Below are positions 34,863 to 43,782 of a stretch of DNA of 64,000 bases, piece after piece; within the stretch, counting starts at the first letter, position 1; the number at the start of each line of letters is the position of its first letter. Location: the NCBI GenBank assembly GCA_018402305.1, contig JAGYJE010000004.1, positions 145,082 through 209,081 of the forward strand, read 5' to 3'. The notes under the pieces were generated by a model. The model was not told the origin of the DNA and made no database searches. It saw nothing but the letters and a program-made list of their open reading frames with translations. This DNA is from Puniceicoccaceae bacterium (GTDB taxonomy: Bacteria; Verrucomicrobiota; Verrucomicrobiia; Opitutales; Coraliomargaritaceae). The position numbers and the translations under genes were made by a program.

Positions 34863-34973
34863 TTAATTCCCGTGAGATCGGTAGAATATAAAAACAACGA
34901 GGCAAGAGGCGATCGCTATTGCCAGGAGCAAAAGACCGAGGAAAATTCCCTTCAATTCGAGTTTTTGTTTCAT
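34863..34973 (-). CDS. Single-TM small protein, 36 aa
   Basis: A short minus-strand frame, ATG 34973 to TAA at 34863. It encodes MKQKLELKGIFLGLLLLAIA followed by IASCLVVFIFYRSHGN. One strong hydrophobic helix with a positively charged N-terminus and a short polar tail looks like a genuine small membrane protein. No homologue can be named. It lies in the gap between clpX and nspC. Confidence 0.5.
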   Translation of the reverse strand: MKQKLELKGIFLGLLLLAIAIASCLVVFIFYRSHGN

Positions 34974-35020
34974 TCTGGTTTATAATTTGGGCTTTGTTCG
35001 CGTGAACTTCGACTTGGTTT

Positions 35021-36229
35021 TCAGGACAAGCGGTCGCGGTAGTCGGCGTATCCGAAGCGGCGAACCGTCTGAAGGCCCTTGCTTTCTGAATAGAGTGAGA
35101 TGGCGGGAAGGGGGACTCCATTGAAGGTGCTCGTCTTGACCATCGTGTAGTGAGACATATCGAGGAAGACAAGGCGTTGTCCAACTTTCAGTGGTTCGGG
35201 AAAGGAGTAGTCACCCACACTATCGCCAGCCAGGCAGGACATGCCCCCGAGGCGATAGCTGTGCGCGAATACGCCTGGCTCACCGCCGCCGAGAATCGCG
35301 GGGCGGTAGGGCATTTCCAATACATCCGGCATGTGGCAGGTCGCAGAACTGTCCAGAATCGCGATCGCCTGACCGTTGGCTTCGATCAGGTCCATGACCG
35401 AGACAACGAGGATTCCGGTATGCAGCGCGACCGCTTCGCCCGGCTCCAGGTAGACATCGACGTCGTATTTTTCGCGGAAGCGTTGTACGACACGGATGAG
35501 TCGTTCCACATCGTAGCCGGGACGGGTAATGTGATGGCCGCCGCCAAAATTCAGCCACTTCACTTTTGCAATCAAATCTTCAAACTTGGCTTCAAAGGCG
35601 TCGGCAGTGTGCTCCAAGGCATCCGCATCCTGCTCGCAGAGGGCATGAAAGTGCAAACCGTCGAGCTGGTCGATAAAGCCGACAGGAAGATCCTCCAGTG
35701 AGCGGTCGAGCGCAGCGCGCGTGGTGCCAAGCCGTGAGGCGGGCGAGCAGGGGTCGTAGAGTGGGGTATCAACCTCGGAGTATTCCGGGTTGACCCGTAG
35801 GCCGAGCTCGGGCCGTCGATGGCCCTCCAGTGCGGCAAGGCCCCTTGCCATCTGTTGAGCCGAGTTGAAGACGAGGCTGTGGGCAAAGCGGCTCAACTGG
35901 CGCACCTCCTCCGGCTTAAAGGCGACGGAATAAACATGCACTTCAGGTCCAAAGGTCTCGTGCGCGAGCAAAGCCTCGTGGAGGCCGCTCGAAGTGGTGC
36001 CACTCAAATAGCGGCGAATGAGCGGAAAGGTGCTGTGGCATGCGAATCCCTTTAGAGCTAAAAGAATCTTGGCTCCGGACCTTTGCGATAGCTCGCTGAG
36101 CAAACGACAATTCTGCTCCAGCAAATCAAGATGCACGACGTAGCCAGGAGAGGGAGCGTCCCGGGTAGGGATGCCTTTCAGTGCCTGAAGGCGGGCTTCG
36201 CTAAGGGCGGGTGTTGGATCTTGAGCCAT
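35021..36229 (-). CDS. nspC: Carboxynorspermidine decarboxylase
   Basis: A PLP-dependent fold-III decarboxylase of 402 residues making (nor)spermidine from carboxy(nor)spermidine, the alternative bacterial polyamine route. The PLP lysine is in LLALKGFACHSTF (Lys60). Then come TTSSGLHEALLAHETFG, GLRVNPEYSEV, SRLGTT, LHFHALCEQDADAL, NFGGGHHITRPGYDVERLI, VYLEPGEAVALHTGILVVSV, DSSATCHMPDVLEMPYRP and LAGDSVGDYSFPEPL, an unbroken match to NspC. The partner carboxynorspermidine dehydrogenase is not in the window. Confidence 0.95.
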   Translation of the reverse strand: MAQDPTPALSEARLQALKGIPTRDAPSPGYVVHLDLLEQNCRLLSELSQRSGAKILLALKGFACHSTFPLIRRYLSGTTSSGLHEALLAHETFGPEVHVYSVAFKPEEVRQLSRFAHSLVFNSAQQMARGLAALEGHRRPELGLRVNPEYSEVDTPLYDPCSPASRLGTTRAALDRSLEDLPVGFIDQLDGLHFHALCEQDADALEHTADAFEAKFEDLIAKVKWLNFGGGHHITRPGYDVERLIRVVQRFREKYDVDVYLEPGEAVALHTGILVVSVMDLIEANGQAIAILDSSATCHMPDVLEMPYRPAILGGGEPGVFAHSYRLGGMSCLAGDSVGDYSFPEPLKVGQRLVFLDMSHYTMVKTSTFNGVPLPAISLYSESKGLQTVRRFGYADYRDRLS

Positions 36230-36482
36230 CTGGAGTTAAAATTGGAATGCGCTGGAGGATTGAGTGTGGGTTTTCCCGGCAGCTCTGGGGGCTCTTGGAA
36301 ACGAACGAGGCCGTGTGCCGTTTTTGACTCTGAAAAATAATGAGCAGGGTATTATTAATAGACGTGGTATCTGAGAATAGGCAATCCATTTGCACAACAG
36401 TCACCCGTATGGAGAGGGAATCCAGTTTACTTGAGGCAAGATTGGCTTTTTTCGCTTTTTATGTTTTGCAAGGCCTCTTTTT
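36230..36482. other. Intergenic between divergent nspC and 2-oxoacid dehydrogenase
   Basis: AT-rich 253-base spacer expected to carry both promoters. TATTATTAATAGACGTGG at 36351-36368 and a T-rich run before 36483 are visible. No repeat or gene seen. Confidence 0.4.
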
Positions 36483-39400
36483 GTGTCGGATACTTTAGAG
36501 TTTGACGTCATGCCAAAATCTGTCCCGAACCCGCCAACTTCCCTCAGCCTGGACGCCTCTGCAGGCCATGGCTTGCTCCGCGCCCTGTGGCGGAGCCGCT
36601 TGGGCGACCTCCGGGAGCAAAGCTTGATCCGACAGGGTAAAGGCTGGTTTCACATCTCCGGGATGGGGCATGAAGCTCTGGCGGCCATAGCGCTGCACAT
36701 GGAGGCTGACGATTACGCGTTTCCTTATTATCGCGATCGGGCTTTTTGTTTACAGAGGGGGCTGACGGATTGGGATATGGCTCTGGCGTTTTACGCGAAA
36801 CGTGACTCGTCCAGCGGGGGGCGGCAGTTGACCGGCCACTTTAGTGACCGCGCGCTCAACATTTGGAGCCATCCCTCTCCGGTGGGAGCGCACCTGCTCC
36901 CGGCTTGCGGTGCTGCCTGGGGGATGCAGTTGGATGGTAAGAACAACGTGGTGTATGCTTCGTTGGGCGAAGCTTCGGCGCGGCAGGGCGATTTTTTTGA
37001 GTCGGTTTGTTTTGCCAAAGAGCGCAAGCTGCCGGTCGTGTTTGTCGTGGAGGATAACCGCATCGCGATTAGCACCGCAACCGCGCAGACCAACCCGATC
37101 GCTCTCGGTGTGTTGAATGAGGCGGAGTGGATTCGGGTTGACGGGAGCGATGTGGAGGCGGTTTACCGGGCGGGTCAGCAAGCGGTCAAACAGGCGCGAT
37201 CCGGTGAGGGGCCGGCATTTATTTGGTGCGATGTAGAGCGCTTTTCCAACCATTCCAGTGCGGATGATCAGCGAATGTATCGTGCATCCGATGAACTGGA
37301 TGCCATGCAGGAGCGGGATCCGGTCATGAGCTTCCAGCGGCGTATGATCGAGGAGGGCCTTTTGAGCGAGGCCGATGCGGAGGCGCTGCAAGAGGAAATC
37401 CGCGAAGCGATTCGGGCTGCCTACCGAGGTGCGGGTGCCGCTGAGGATCCGCAGGCTGATGAATGCCTGCTTCATCTAACCGCCCCGCTGGAGACGCCTC
37501 CCGAAATGCCGGCACTCGAATTAGGCAGCTCCTGCCGGATGCTTGACGCGGTCAATAAGACCTTTCACGCGGCCATGGACGCGATGGAGGATGTGGTCTT
37601 TTTCGGTGAGGACATTGCCGATCCAAAAGGTGGTGTCTTTAATTTGACGAAGGGCTTGTCGACGCGGGATCCACTGCGGGCGGTCAATTCGCCACTAGCT
37701 GAATCGACCATCATGGGGGTCTCCGTTGGCCTCGCCTCGTATGGAAAACGGCCCTGTTTCGAGATCCAGTTCGTTGACTTTATTTATCCTGGTTGGAACC
37801 AGCTGGTGTCGAATATGGCAACGCTTCGGTGGCGCAGTTTCGGGCACTGGCAATGCCCGCTCGTGATCTATGCCCCCTGTGGCGGCTACCTTCCGGGAGG
37901 TGCCCTCTGGCACAGCCAGGCAGGGGAGGCTTCTTTTGCGCGCATCCCGGGGATTCGCGTGGTCGTGCCGTCGACCCCCGCCGATGTCGCCGGGCTCTTC
38001 TGGACAGCGCTGCACGGCGGCGACCCGACGATCATTTTACTACCCAAGCACCTCATGTGGGCCGAGCAGGCGGTGGGGGACCTGACGCCGGTGCCTCTGG
38101 GGCAGGCACGCGTGATTCGTTCCGGAGGCCTGCTCACTTTGATTACCTGGGGGAATTGCGTCGAACTGGTCGAAGAAACCCTTGCGGCGATGGAGACGGC
38201 ACTGGATGTTGAGCTCATCGATTTGCGCTCAATTCAGCCGTGGGATCGTGAGACAATTGCAGACTCGGTGCGCAAAACTGGCCGTCTGATGATTGTCCAG
38301 GAGGATAATATCAGCGCGAGTGTCGGACAGATGGTGCTCGCGGAGATGTCTGGCCGGCAGGACGTATTGGAGTGCCTCAAGAGCCCTCCCATCATCGTTT
38401 CCAAGGAAGACGTCCACGTCGGCTTTAATCCCGTTTACGAATACGCCGCGCTGCCGGATAAGGCTCGCATAGAGGCCGCACTGGAGCGCCTCCTTGCCGG
38501 TTCATTGCGCTCCTCTTTGGAGCAAGCCGCGTCAGCGGGCCTCGCTGCAGCCGAGGCACAATCACTCACAACCGCCATGACCATGCCAACTGAAGATGCT
38601 AACTCAACCGCTGCGACGAAGATGATCACCGTGCCCATTTTGGGTGAGGGGATTCGCGTTGCCCGTGTCGTCTCGATCCTGAAACAGGCGGGGGAAACGG
38701 TGGCAGCCGACGACGCGCTCTGTGAGGTCGAGACGGATAAGGCCGTTTTCCCCATTGAGAGCGATGAAGACGGCGTGCTTGGAGGATGGCAGATTGCCGA
38801 GGATGATGAGGTAAAGGTCGGCCAGGATCTGGTGGCGCTGAAGCTGAAGGCCGCTCCGCCCAAGACCGCTCTGGTGAGCCGAGACGAGTCGCTTCCCTAC
38901 GAAGCTTTGAAACGCACCGGTGGTCTCTCGCAGGAGGCAGTTAAACAGCTGCAGGGCATCGTGCCCGCCACTATTGATATGACTTGCCGCTGGGAGACTG
39001 TGCGTGACGCCCGTTTGCGCAGCAAGGAGACGCCGGGCGGCACACTCTCGACCGCCACGATGTGTGCCTGGGCGGTGCTCCAGGCCATGAAAAAGCACGA
39101 ACGCTTCGCCTCGGTCGTGAGGGGGCAGGAGTTGGTGCACGATCCTGAGCGCTTTGATCTGGGCATGGCAGTGGCATTGCCGGGCGATGCGCTGGAAACC
39201 GCGGTCGTTAAGACAGCCAACAAGCTGGAATGGGAGACCTTCCCGGAAAATTTCAATGAGGCGCTTCGCCGCACGCGCCACGGCGAGGTTGAGTCGAAAA
39301 ACCGGGTCCCTTTGACGATCTCCAGCATGGGTGCCTATAATGTACGCTCAGCCATCCCGATCGTGGTTCCCCCGTCGATTGCCACGCTCTTTATTGGCGC

Positions 39401-39557
39401 TCCCTTTCAACTGCCGGACCCCAAGTCGAAGAATGGCGGCTCGATGGAAGTCGCATCGCTCGTGCTAACCTTCGACCACCGCTGGATCAATGGTGTCGGC
39501 GCGGCGGCCTTCCTTTCCGACGTGCGGAAGGGGATCGAGCGCTTTGGAGAGGTCTAG
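36483..39557 (+). CDS. Fused 2-oxoacid dehydrogenase: E1alpha-E1beta-lipoyl-E2
   Basis: One chain of about 1024 residues joins parts usually on three genes. E1alpha (about 30-340): [12 protein letters not shown], and TPP-binding [20 protein letters not shown] to [15 protein letters not shown]1beta (about 350-680): [55 protein letters not shown] block and [15 protein letters not shown] lipoyl domain follows (about 715-790) with the lipoylation lysine in [15 protein letters not shown] shortened E2 acyltransferase domain (about 800-1020) ends in [18 protein letters not shown] see no peripheral-subunit-binding domain. The usual DHRxxDG has Asn for the catalytic Asp. The substrate (pyruvate or branched-chain) is not determined. 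The start is GTG 36483 or ATG 36510. Confidence 0.9.
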   Translation: MSDTLEFDVMPKSVPNPPTSLSLDASAGHGLLRALWRSRLGDLREQSLIRQGKGWFHISGMGHEALAAIALHMEADDYAFPYYRDRAFCLQRGLTDWDMALAFYAKRDSSSGGRQLTGHFSDRALNIWSHPSPVGAHLLPACGAAWGMQLDGKNNVVYASLGEASARQGDFFESVCFAKERKLPVVFVVEDNRIAISTATAQTNPIALGVLNEAEWIRVDGSDVEAVYRAGQQAVKQARSGEGPAFIWCDVERFSNHSSADDQRMYRASDELDAMQERDPVMSFQRRMIEEGLLSEADAEALQEEIREAIRAAYRGAGAAEDPQADECLLHLTAPLETPPEMPALELGSSCRMLDAVNKTFHAAMDAMEDVVFFGEDIADPKGGVFNLTKGLSTRDPLRAVNSPLAESTIMGVSVGLASYGKRPCFEIQFVDFIYPGWNQLVSNMATLRWRSFGHWQCPLVIYAPCGGYLPGGALWHSQAGEASFARIPGIRVVVPSTPADVAGLFWTALHGGDPTIILLPKHLMWAEQAVGDLTPVPLGQARVIRSGGLLTLITWGNCVELVEETLAAMETALDVELIDLRSIQPWDRETIADSVRKTGRLMIVQEDNISASVGQMVLAEMSGRQDVLECLKSPPIIVSKEDVHVGFNPVYEYAALPDKARIEAALERLLAGSLRSSLEQAASAGLAAAEAQSLTTAMTMPTEDANSTAATKMITVPILGEGIRVARVVSILKQAGETVAADDALCEVETDKAVFPIESDEDGVLGGWQIAEDDEVKVGQDLVALKLKAAPPKTALVSRDESLPYEALKRTGGLSQEAVKQLQGIVPATIDMTCRWETVRDARLRSKETPGGTLSTATMCAWAVLQAMKKHERFASVVRGQELVHDPERFDLGMAVALPGDALETAVVKTANKLEWETFPENFNEALRRTRHGEVESKNRVPLTISSMGAYNVRSAIPIVVPPSIATLFIGAPFQLPDPKSKNGGSMEVASLVLTFDHRWINGVGAAAFLSDVRKGIERFGEV

Positions 39558-39564
39558 GGGAGCC

Positions 39565-40404
39565 ATGTCCGCGCTTTGTCGACACTGCTCCACGCCCATA
39601 CAGGGAGCGTCTAGTGTGGATGGGTTTTGCTGCGCCGGTTGCCGCGAAGTCTATGCGCTGATTCGTGAGGAAGGACTGGACGAATATTATCGCAAGCAAG
39701 ATCGTATGGCGGAGCCGCTCAAAGACCGTACACTCTCGTCAGTTGACCACGCAGCGCTGAGAGAAACCCAGCAACGGCTCGAAGCCTCCGGCGGGGCGGC
39801 AAGCGGGGTCTTCAGTGTTTCGGGGCTGTCCTGTATGGGCTGCGTCTGGCTCATTGAGCGCCTTGCGGAGCGCCAGTCCGGCAGCCTGGAGGTTCAGGTG
39901 AGCCTAACCCGGCAATCCCTCGGCCTGACTTGGCAGCCGGAGCGCTTCGATCTGGGCGGCCTCGCGGAGGAACTGCGGCGTTTCGGCTATCACCTCGATG
40001 CCAAGCCGCTCCCCCCCGGGCTTCAGGAGCGCATTTCTCCGCTGGCTTTACGAACCCAGTTTTCGTTGATCTTTACCGGGAATGCATTCCTCCTCGTCTA
40101 CGCGGAAGACGCTATGGGCGCCTCGCTTGCGGAACTGCTCGGTCTGGGCTGCTTCGTATTCACCGGTTTAATCGGGGCCTTGCCGTTTTTTCAGGCCGTT
40201 TACCGGGCTGCCCAGATCCGGCGCTGGCACAGCGACCTGGTGCCTTCCCTTTTTATTCTCGGGCTGCTTGCCTGGCTTGGCTTTCAAGTGTCACTTGGTG
40301 AATTAAATCTAACATTTGCGGGGTTCATTGCCTGCTTTTCTATCAGCATTTTCGTATTGGCCCGCTATCTTGCCGCTCGCATTAACCGGCGTTCCCAAAG
40401 ATAA
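39565..40404 (+). CDS. CcoI-like N-terminal metal-binding membrane protein lacking ATPase
   Basis: 279 residues. It opens CRHCSTPIQGASSVDGFCCA-GCREVYALI, the cysteine-rich domain that precedes HMA in cytochrome-oxidase copper P-type ATPases (CcoI/FixI). An HMA domain has CxxC in FSVSGLSCMGCVWLIERLAE. About four to five hydrophobic helices follow (FSLIFTGNAFLLVYAED, LLGLGCFVFTGLIGALPFFQ, LVPSLFILGLLAWLGFQVSL, FIACFSISIFVLARYLAARI). The frame then stops, with no DKTGT phosphorylation motif or nucleotide domain anywhere downstream. Starts 7 bases after the E2 stop and overlaps nothing. Confidence 0.75.
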   Translation: MSALCRHCSTPIQGASSVDGFCCAGCREVYALIREEGLDEYYRKQDRMAEPLKDRTLSSVDHAALRETQQRLEASGGAASGVFSVSGLSCMGCVWLIERLAERQSGSLEVQVSLTRQSLGLTWQPERFDLGGLAEELRRFGYHLDAKPLPPGLQERISPLALRTQFSLIFTGNAFLLVYAEDAMGASLAELLGLGCFVFTGLIGALPFFQAVYRAAQIRRWHSDLVPSLFILGLLAWLGFQVSLGELNLTFAGFIACFSISIFVLARYLAARINRRSQR

Positions 40405-40432
40405 ATGCGTCTCCTACCCGCAAACGCTCATC

Positions 40433-41050
40433 ATGCTTGAAGGTATCACGGCAGGCTTCATTGTATCCCTCATCCTTTACCCGGGCACGGTTTGGCTGAT
40501 TAAAGTCGGTGTATCCGGCCGCGCGGGGCAGGTGCTCGCAGTCGGCGCTGCCTTCTGGCTCTCGAGTCTTTTCTGGATGTGCATCGCGGCTCCTGGGATG
40601 ATGTTGATGGTGGCCAACCTGCCTTTCATTCGCCCGGTGATCCATCTTTTTGCGGCCATGGTGCTCATCTACATTGGAGTCCAGTATTTCCGGACGCGTA
40701 AAGTAGTGCGCATTGATGATGCCGCCGACCTGCCTCCTGCCAGAGAGCTTTTCAGGAATGCACTGGTTCAATCCATTGCCATGCCGCTGCGTCTGCCTTC
40801 GGCGATGTCCATTCTCCTCGCCACCGGCGTTTATAACAACTACCCGCCCGCGGCAGATATGCTGCCGCCTCTCCTGCTCGGGATTGTTCTCGGGCTCACT
40901 GCGTGGTGGGGGGCATCCGCACTTTGTGCCCTCTTTTTCGCCAAAAGGGTGCCGCCGCGCGCGATCCTTCGACTACTCAACAAAATTCGGCCGGTTTGCA
41001 CGATGGTTTGTCTCGGTTTGGCGATCCATGTTGGTTTCCTGGCGGTTTGA
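40433..41050 (+). CDS. LysE-like multi-pass membrane protein
   Basis: 205 residues with about six hydrophobic segments (EGITAGFIVSLILYPGTVWL, LAVGAAFWLSSLFWMCIAA, VIHLFAAMVLIYIGVQYF, LLLGIVLGLTAWWGASALCA, CTMVCLGLAIHVGFLAV). The G-IVSLILYPGT and IGVQYFRTRK features resemble LysE/RhtB-type exporters, with divergent loops. Substrate unknown. It directly follows the CcoI-like gene (28-base gap) and precedes the methyltransferase by 13 bases, suggesting one transcript. Confidence 0.6.
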   Translation: MLEGITAGFIVSLILYPGTVWLIKVGVSGRAGQVLAVGAAFWLSSLFWMCIAAPGMMLMVANLPFIRPVIHLFAAMVLIYIGVQYFRTRKVVRIDDAADLPPARELFRNALVQSIAMPLRLPSAMSILLATGVYNNYPPAADMLPPLLLGIVLGLTAWWGASALCALFFAKRVPPRAILRLLNKIRPVCTMVCLGLAIHVGFLAV

Positions 41051-41063
41051 CCATCACAGAACA

Positions 41064-41684
41064 ATGACAAAGGATTGGAATCTAGCGTATGAAACGGGTG
41101 AAACCCCCTGGGATAAAGGCTATGCCTCGCCGCCGCTTTGTGATTTCTTGAAAACTCACCCCGTAAAGGGCCGTGTGCTCGTGCCGGGTTGCGGGACGGG
41201 GCACGATGTGCGGGCCCTGGCAGCACAGGGGGCTGCGGTGGTCGGGCTGGATGTCGCTCCCTCGGCCGTGCGCATGGCGCAGAACTTTCCGGCAGCTGGC
41301 GGGGAGCGCTATGTTTTAGGGGATTTTTTAAACCTGGATCCCTGCCATACTGACGCCTATGACTGGCTGGTCGAGCACACCTGCCTTTGCGCCCTCGATC
41401 CCGAACTGCGGACGGCCTACGCGCGATCCGTGCGGCAGGTTCTCAAGCCGGGTGGTTCCTTTCTGGCCATTTTCTTTCGCGAGGTCCCGGACTACACCGG
41501 AGACGGACCTCCGCACCCGATCAGCCGCGAGGCGATTGACGCGCTGTTTGGGGATGACTTTAGCGTGATCGAACGGCGCACGCCCACGAAATCCTACCCA
41601 AGCCGCCCTCCCCGTGCTGAGGAGGTCGTATGGATGCGGTTTTCACCGTATCAAGAGGCAAGACGACGGCTTATTCAAGGTTGA
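41064..41684 (+). CDS. TPMT-family SAM-dependent methyltransferase
   Basis: A 206-residue class I methyltransferase. WNLAYETGETPWDKGYASPP is the thiopurine-methyltransferase-type opening. VLVPGCGTGHDVRALAAQGA is motif I (SAM binding), VVGLDVAPSAVRMAQ the acidic ribose-binding loop, and YDWLVEHTCLCALDPELRTA plus VLKPGGSFLAIFF are later motifs. Bacterial members often methylate thiols, selenite/tellurite or halides; the substrate is not visible. It overlaps the convergent msrA 3' end by 14 bases. Confidence 0.88.
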   Translation: MTKDWNLAYETGETPWDKGYASPPLCDFLKTHPVKGRVLVPGCGTGHDVRALAAQGAAVVGLDVAPSAVRMAQNFPAAGGERYVLGDFLNLDPCHTDAYDWLVEHTCLCALDPELRTAYARSVRQVLKPGGSFLAIFFREVPDYTGDGPPHPISREAIDALFGDDFSVIERRTPTKSYPSRPPRAEEVVWMRFSPYQEARRRLIQG

Positions 41685-42201
41685 GCTTGCGCAATTTTGG
41701 TCGGATCACCATCTGGCAGTAGGGCGCTGAGGCATTTTGGCGATAGTAGTTCTGATGGTAGCTCTCCGCCGGGTAGTAGGTGCTGGCCGCAGTGATCTCC
41801 GTCACGATGGGCTCGGCGAAGTCAGCCTGAGCCCCCGCTTTCGAGGCGATGGCAGCCGCTTTCTGGGCCTCATCATGGTAGAAGATGGCAGAGCGGTATT
41901 GCGTGCCGGTATCCGCACCCTGGCGGTTCAGGGTCGTCGGGTCATGCGAGCGCCAGAACCACTCCAGCAGCGTTTCAAAGCGAATGACCTCGGGGTCGAA
42001 GCGGATTCGGGTCACCTCCGCGTGGCCCGTCGTGCCGGAGCAGACTTCGCGATAGCTCGGGTCGTCAACGTCACCCCCCATGTAGCCGGACTCGACATCG
42101 TGCACGCCCTCGAGTTGTTCAAAAACCGCTTCGACGCACCAAAAGCAACCCGCGCCAAATGTGGCGACGGAGTGGGAGACTTCTTCTTTTTCAGTCATCA
42201 A
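41671..42201 (-). CDS. msrA: Peptide methionine-S-sulfoxide reductase
   Basis: Repairs oxidised methionine (S-epimer). The catalytic GCFWCVEAVFEQLEGV motif has Cys19 as nucleophile. VESGYMGGDVDDPSYREVCS, GHAEVTRIRFDP, WFWRSHDPTTLNRQGADTGT and QYRSAIFYHDE are all family blocks. ITAASTYYPAESYHQNYYRQ follows with the conserved substrate-binding residues. 176 residues, standard for MsrA without a fused MsrB. It is 31 bases downstream of the DUF493 gene, in the same direction. Confidence 0.96.
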   Translation of the reverse strand: MMTEKEEVSHSVATFGAGCFWCVEAVFEQLEGVHDVESGYMGGDVDDPSYREVCSGTTGHAEVTRIRFDPEVIRFETLLEWFWRSHDPTTLNRQGADTGTQYRSAIFYHDEAQKAAAIASKAGAQADFAEPIVTEITAASTYYPAESYHQNYYRQNASAPYCQMVIRPKLRKLNLE

Positions 42202-42232
42202 TAGGTTGGGTTGTGGGTGGAGTGCTCGAAGC

Positions 42233-42499
42233 TTAGAGCGAAATCACGCCGGGCACCTGCGCGACGCGTTGATAGATGGCGATGACCTCGTCGCAGGAAT
42301 GCATATGCATCTCCATGGTGTAGGCAATGAATCGCCCGCTCGAAGATTCCTTTGCCTTGACCGGGTCGTCGGCAAAGAGCTCCAGCACCTGCTGGCTTTG
42401 CCCCTTCGGCACGATAAACTTGAAGGGAAAGAGACAGGGCCAATCATAGTTGGCATCCAAAGAAGAGCGGAATGATTGAAGCGAAGCATCGTCTTTCAT
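42233..42499 (-). CDS. DUF493 (YbeD-like) protein
   Basis: 88 residues from ATG 42499, with an ACT-like ferredoxin fold. NYDWPCLFPFKFIVPKGQSQ is the conserved opening and SSGRFIAYTMEMHMHSCDEV the central strand; it ends VPGVISL, very like YbeD (VPGIKMVL). Function unknown; members are proposed regulators because of their similarity to ACT domains. An upstream extension to 42616 lacks family similarity. Confidence 0.88.
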   Translation of the reverse strand: MKDDASLQSFRSSLDANYDWPCLFPFKFIVPKGQSQQVLELFADDPVKAKESSSGRFIAYTMEMHMHSCDEVIAIYQRVAQVPGVISL

Positions 42500-42607
42500 G
42501 GCGGAAAAGGAAAGCCATTCAAGCCAGGATGTCAAAGTCCCGTTGAAATCGGGCCAAACCAACCTGGGGCGAACCATGGAAGGGTGCTTCCTCGCAAGAC
42601 TTGGTCG

Positions 42608-42754
42608 ATGATGCAAGGGGAGAACGATGAGTATTTATTGGTCGCTGCCGCTCTGCATCTCGGCATCCGGCAATTCGCGACCTCCGATCAAAGGCAAAAC
42701 AGCCTCACCAGCCGCGTGGGCCTGCGCGTTTTAGATCCGACCAAGGCGGCATGA
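42608..42754 (+). pseudogene. C-terminal fragment of a PIN-domain toxin
   Basis: A 48-residue frame, GENDEYLLVAAALHLGIRQF then ATSDQRQNSLTSRVGLRVLD, matches the last third of VapC-type PIN proteins (alternate acidic residues, -FxTxDxRQ-). No N-terminal half with the first catalytic aspartates is present upstream, where only the DUF493 gene's 5' region lies. Confidence 0.55.
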
Positions 42755-42837
42755 GGCTACAGAAAACAGGCCTGGCCAGATAACTGTTTTGGTTTCAAAA
42801 GAACCCCGTGTGCTCAATTTCCCTATCGCAGGGTCAC

Positions 42838-42980
42838 AAAAAAAGGACCCAATGTTTCATGATTTCATAGCATTCCTCCAATACGTGCCCGGATATTCGA
42901 ATCTGGATCGGTGTTCCACCGCAGAAGACTCGAATTATTCCCCCAAGCTAAATCATGAAACATTGGGCCGGTGCCTTTAT
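42838..42980. repeat. MITE-like palindromic element
   Basis: Perfect 18-base inverted repeats CCCAATGTTTCATGATTT (42848-42865) and its complement (42950-42967) flank an 84-base core. The core has its own imperfect inner inverted repeat (GGATATTCGAATCT / AGACTCGAATTATTCC). Outer sequence AAAAGGACCC and GGGCCGGTGCCT flank the ends. A related half-site, AAATGTTTCATGATTGCC, occurs at about 56780 next to GGGGTC. No coding capacity. Confidence 0.8.
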
Positions 42981-43077
42981 CTGCTCCTACTTTTTCAGGC
43001 TTATGGTTGGACGTCTACTCAACTGTTTAATTAGTTTGGCGATTGCTTGAGTAAAAAATGCTGATTTAAGGGCGGGC

Positions 43078-43755
43078 ATGAAAACTAAGCAAACGCTTCT
43101 AGTTCCCTTTACTTGTTTCCTGTTCATTATGGTTACTATCGTCTTCTATGGACTGGTTGACGAAAATATGGATCAAAGCGCTCCGCCTGATTTGTCAGAA
43201 TCTAAACGAAAACAGGCCAAGCCACCCTCTGCTAACGAGGAAGTTCTATTCGAAGGCGATGGTTATCTTAATGTCGAGGCTGAAGCTTTGGTAGCTAGTA
43301 GATCTGATCCACCCGCTGCTGAGCAGGCCACGAAGCCCCCAAAGCACACTGTGTTGAAAGCATCCGAGGGTGGTTCATTGGCGCATCAAATGCCACCATT
43401 GCCTCGAGGTGAAGCACTCATACGGCTGAATGGCCGACAGGTTGCTCCTGAAAATCTGCGCGGTCATTACCAACGTGTGCTTGTCGGTAGTGAAACGGAG
43501 ACCCGTGTTGAACTTAACTGGTCTGGCCTGGGCCCAGACCGGCCGGTTTTTGTCCATGCCATCCACGGAGGACTGATAGACGGTGAAAAAGGTGGAACCT
43601 ACTATACGAAAGGAGACGGGCACCTAGCTTTTAATTTCAAGACCACCCATGAGGCTGGGCGCTATGAAATACTTCTACGATCCGGACCTTCTGAAGAAGT
43701 ACTGCATTTTTGGGTGCCGATGGGTGTGCCCGAAGTCGATCGCTACGGCCTGTAA
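43078..43755 (+). CDS. Signal-anchored hypothetical protein preceding Rhs
   Basis: 225 residues with one N-terminal hydrophobic helix (LLVPFTCFLFIMVTIVFYGL), then a low-complexity proline/serine/alanine linker. A C-terminal beta-rich domain follows (LPRGEALIRLNGRQVAPENL, VFVHAIHGGLIDGEKGGTYY, AGRYEILLRSGPSEEVLHFW). No family recognised. It lies 27 bases before the Rhs gene on the same strand, so it may serve its export or surface display; this is positional inference. Confidence 0.7.
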   Translation: MKTKQTLLVPFTCFLFIMVTIVFYGLVDENMDQSAPPDLSESKRKQAKPPSANEEVLFEGDGYLNVEAEALVASRSDPPAAEQATKPPKHTVLKASEGGSLAHQMPPLPRGEALIRLNGRQVAPENLRGHYQRVLVGSETETRVELNWSGLGPDRPVFVHAIHGGLIDGEKGGTYYTKGDGHLAFNFKTTHEAGRYEILLRSGPSEEVLHFWVPMGVPEVDRYGL

Positions 43756-43782
43756 ACTTTCACCCTTCCAAAAATTTTGATA

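Noticed and set aside
40713..41063. Upstream extension of the methyltransferase frame into the LysE-like gene
   Set aside because: Family similarity starts at 41064 and the extension overlaps a convincing membrane protein in another frame.
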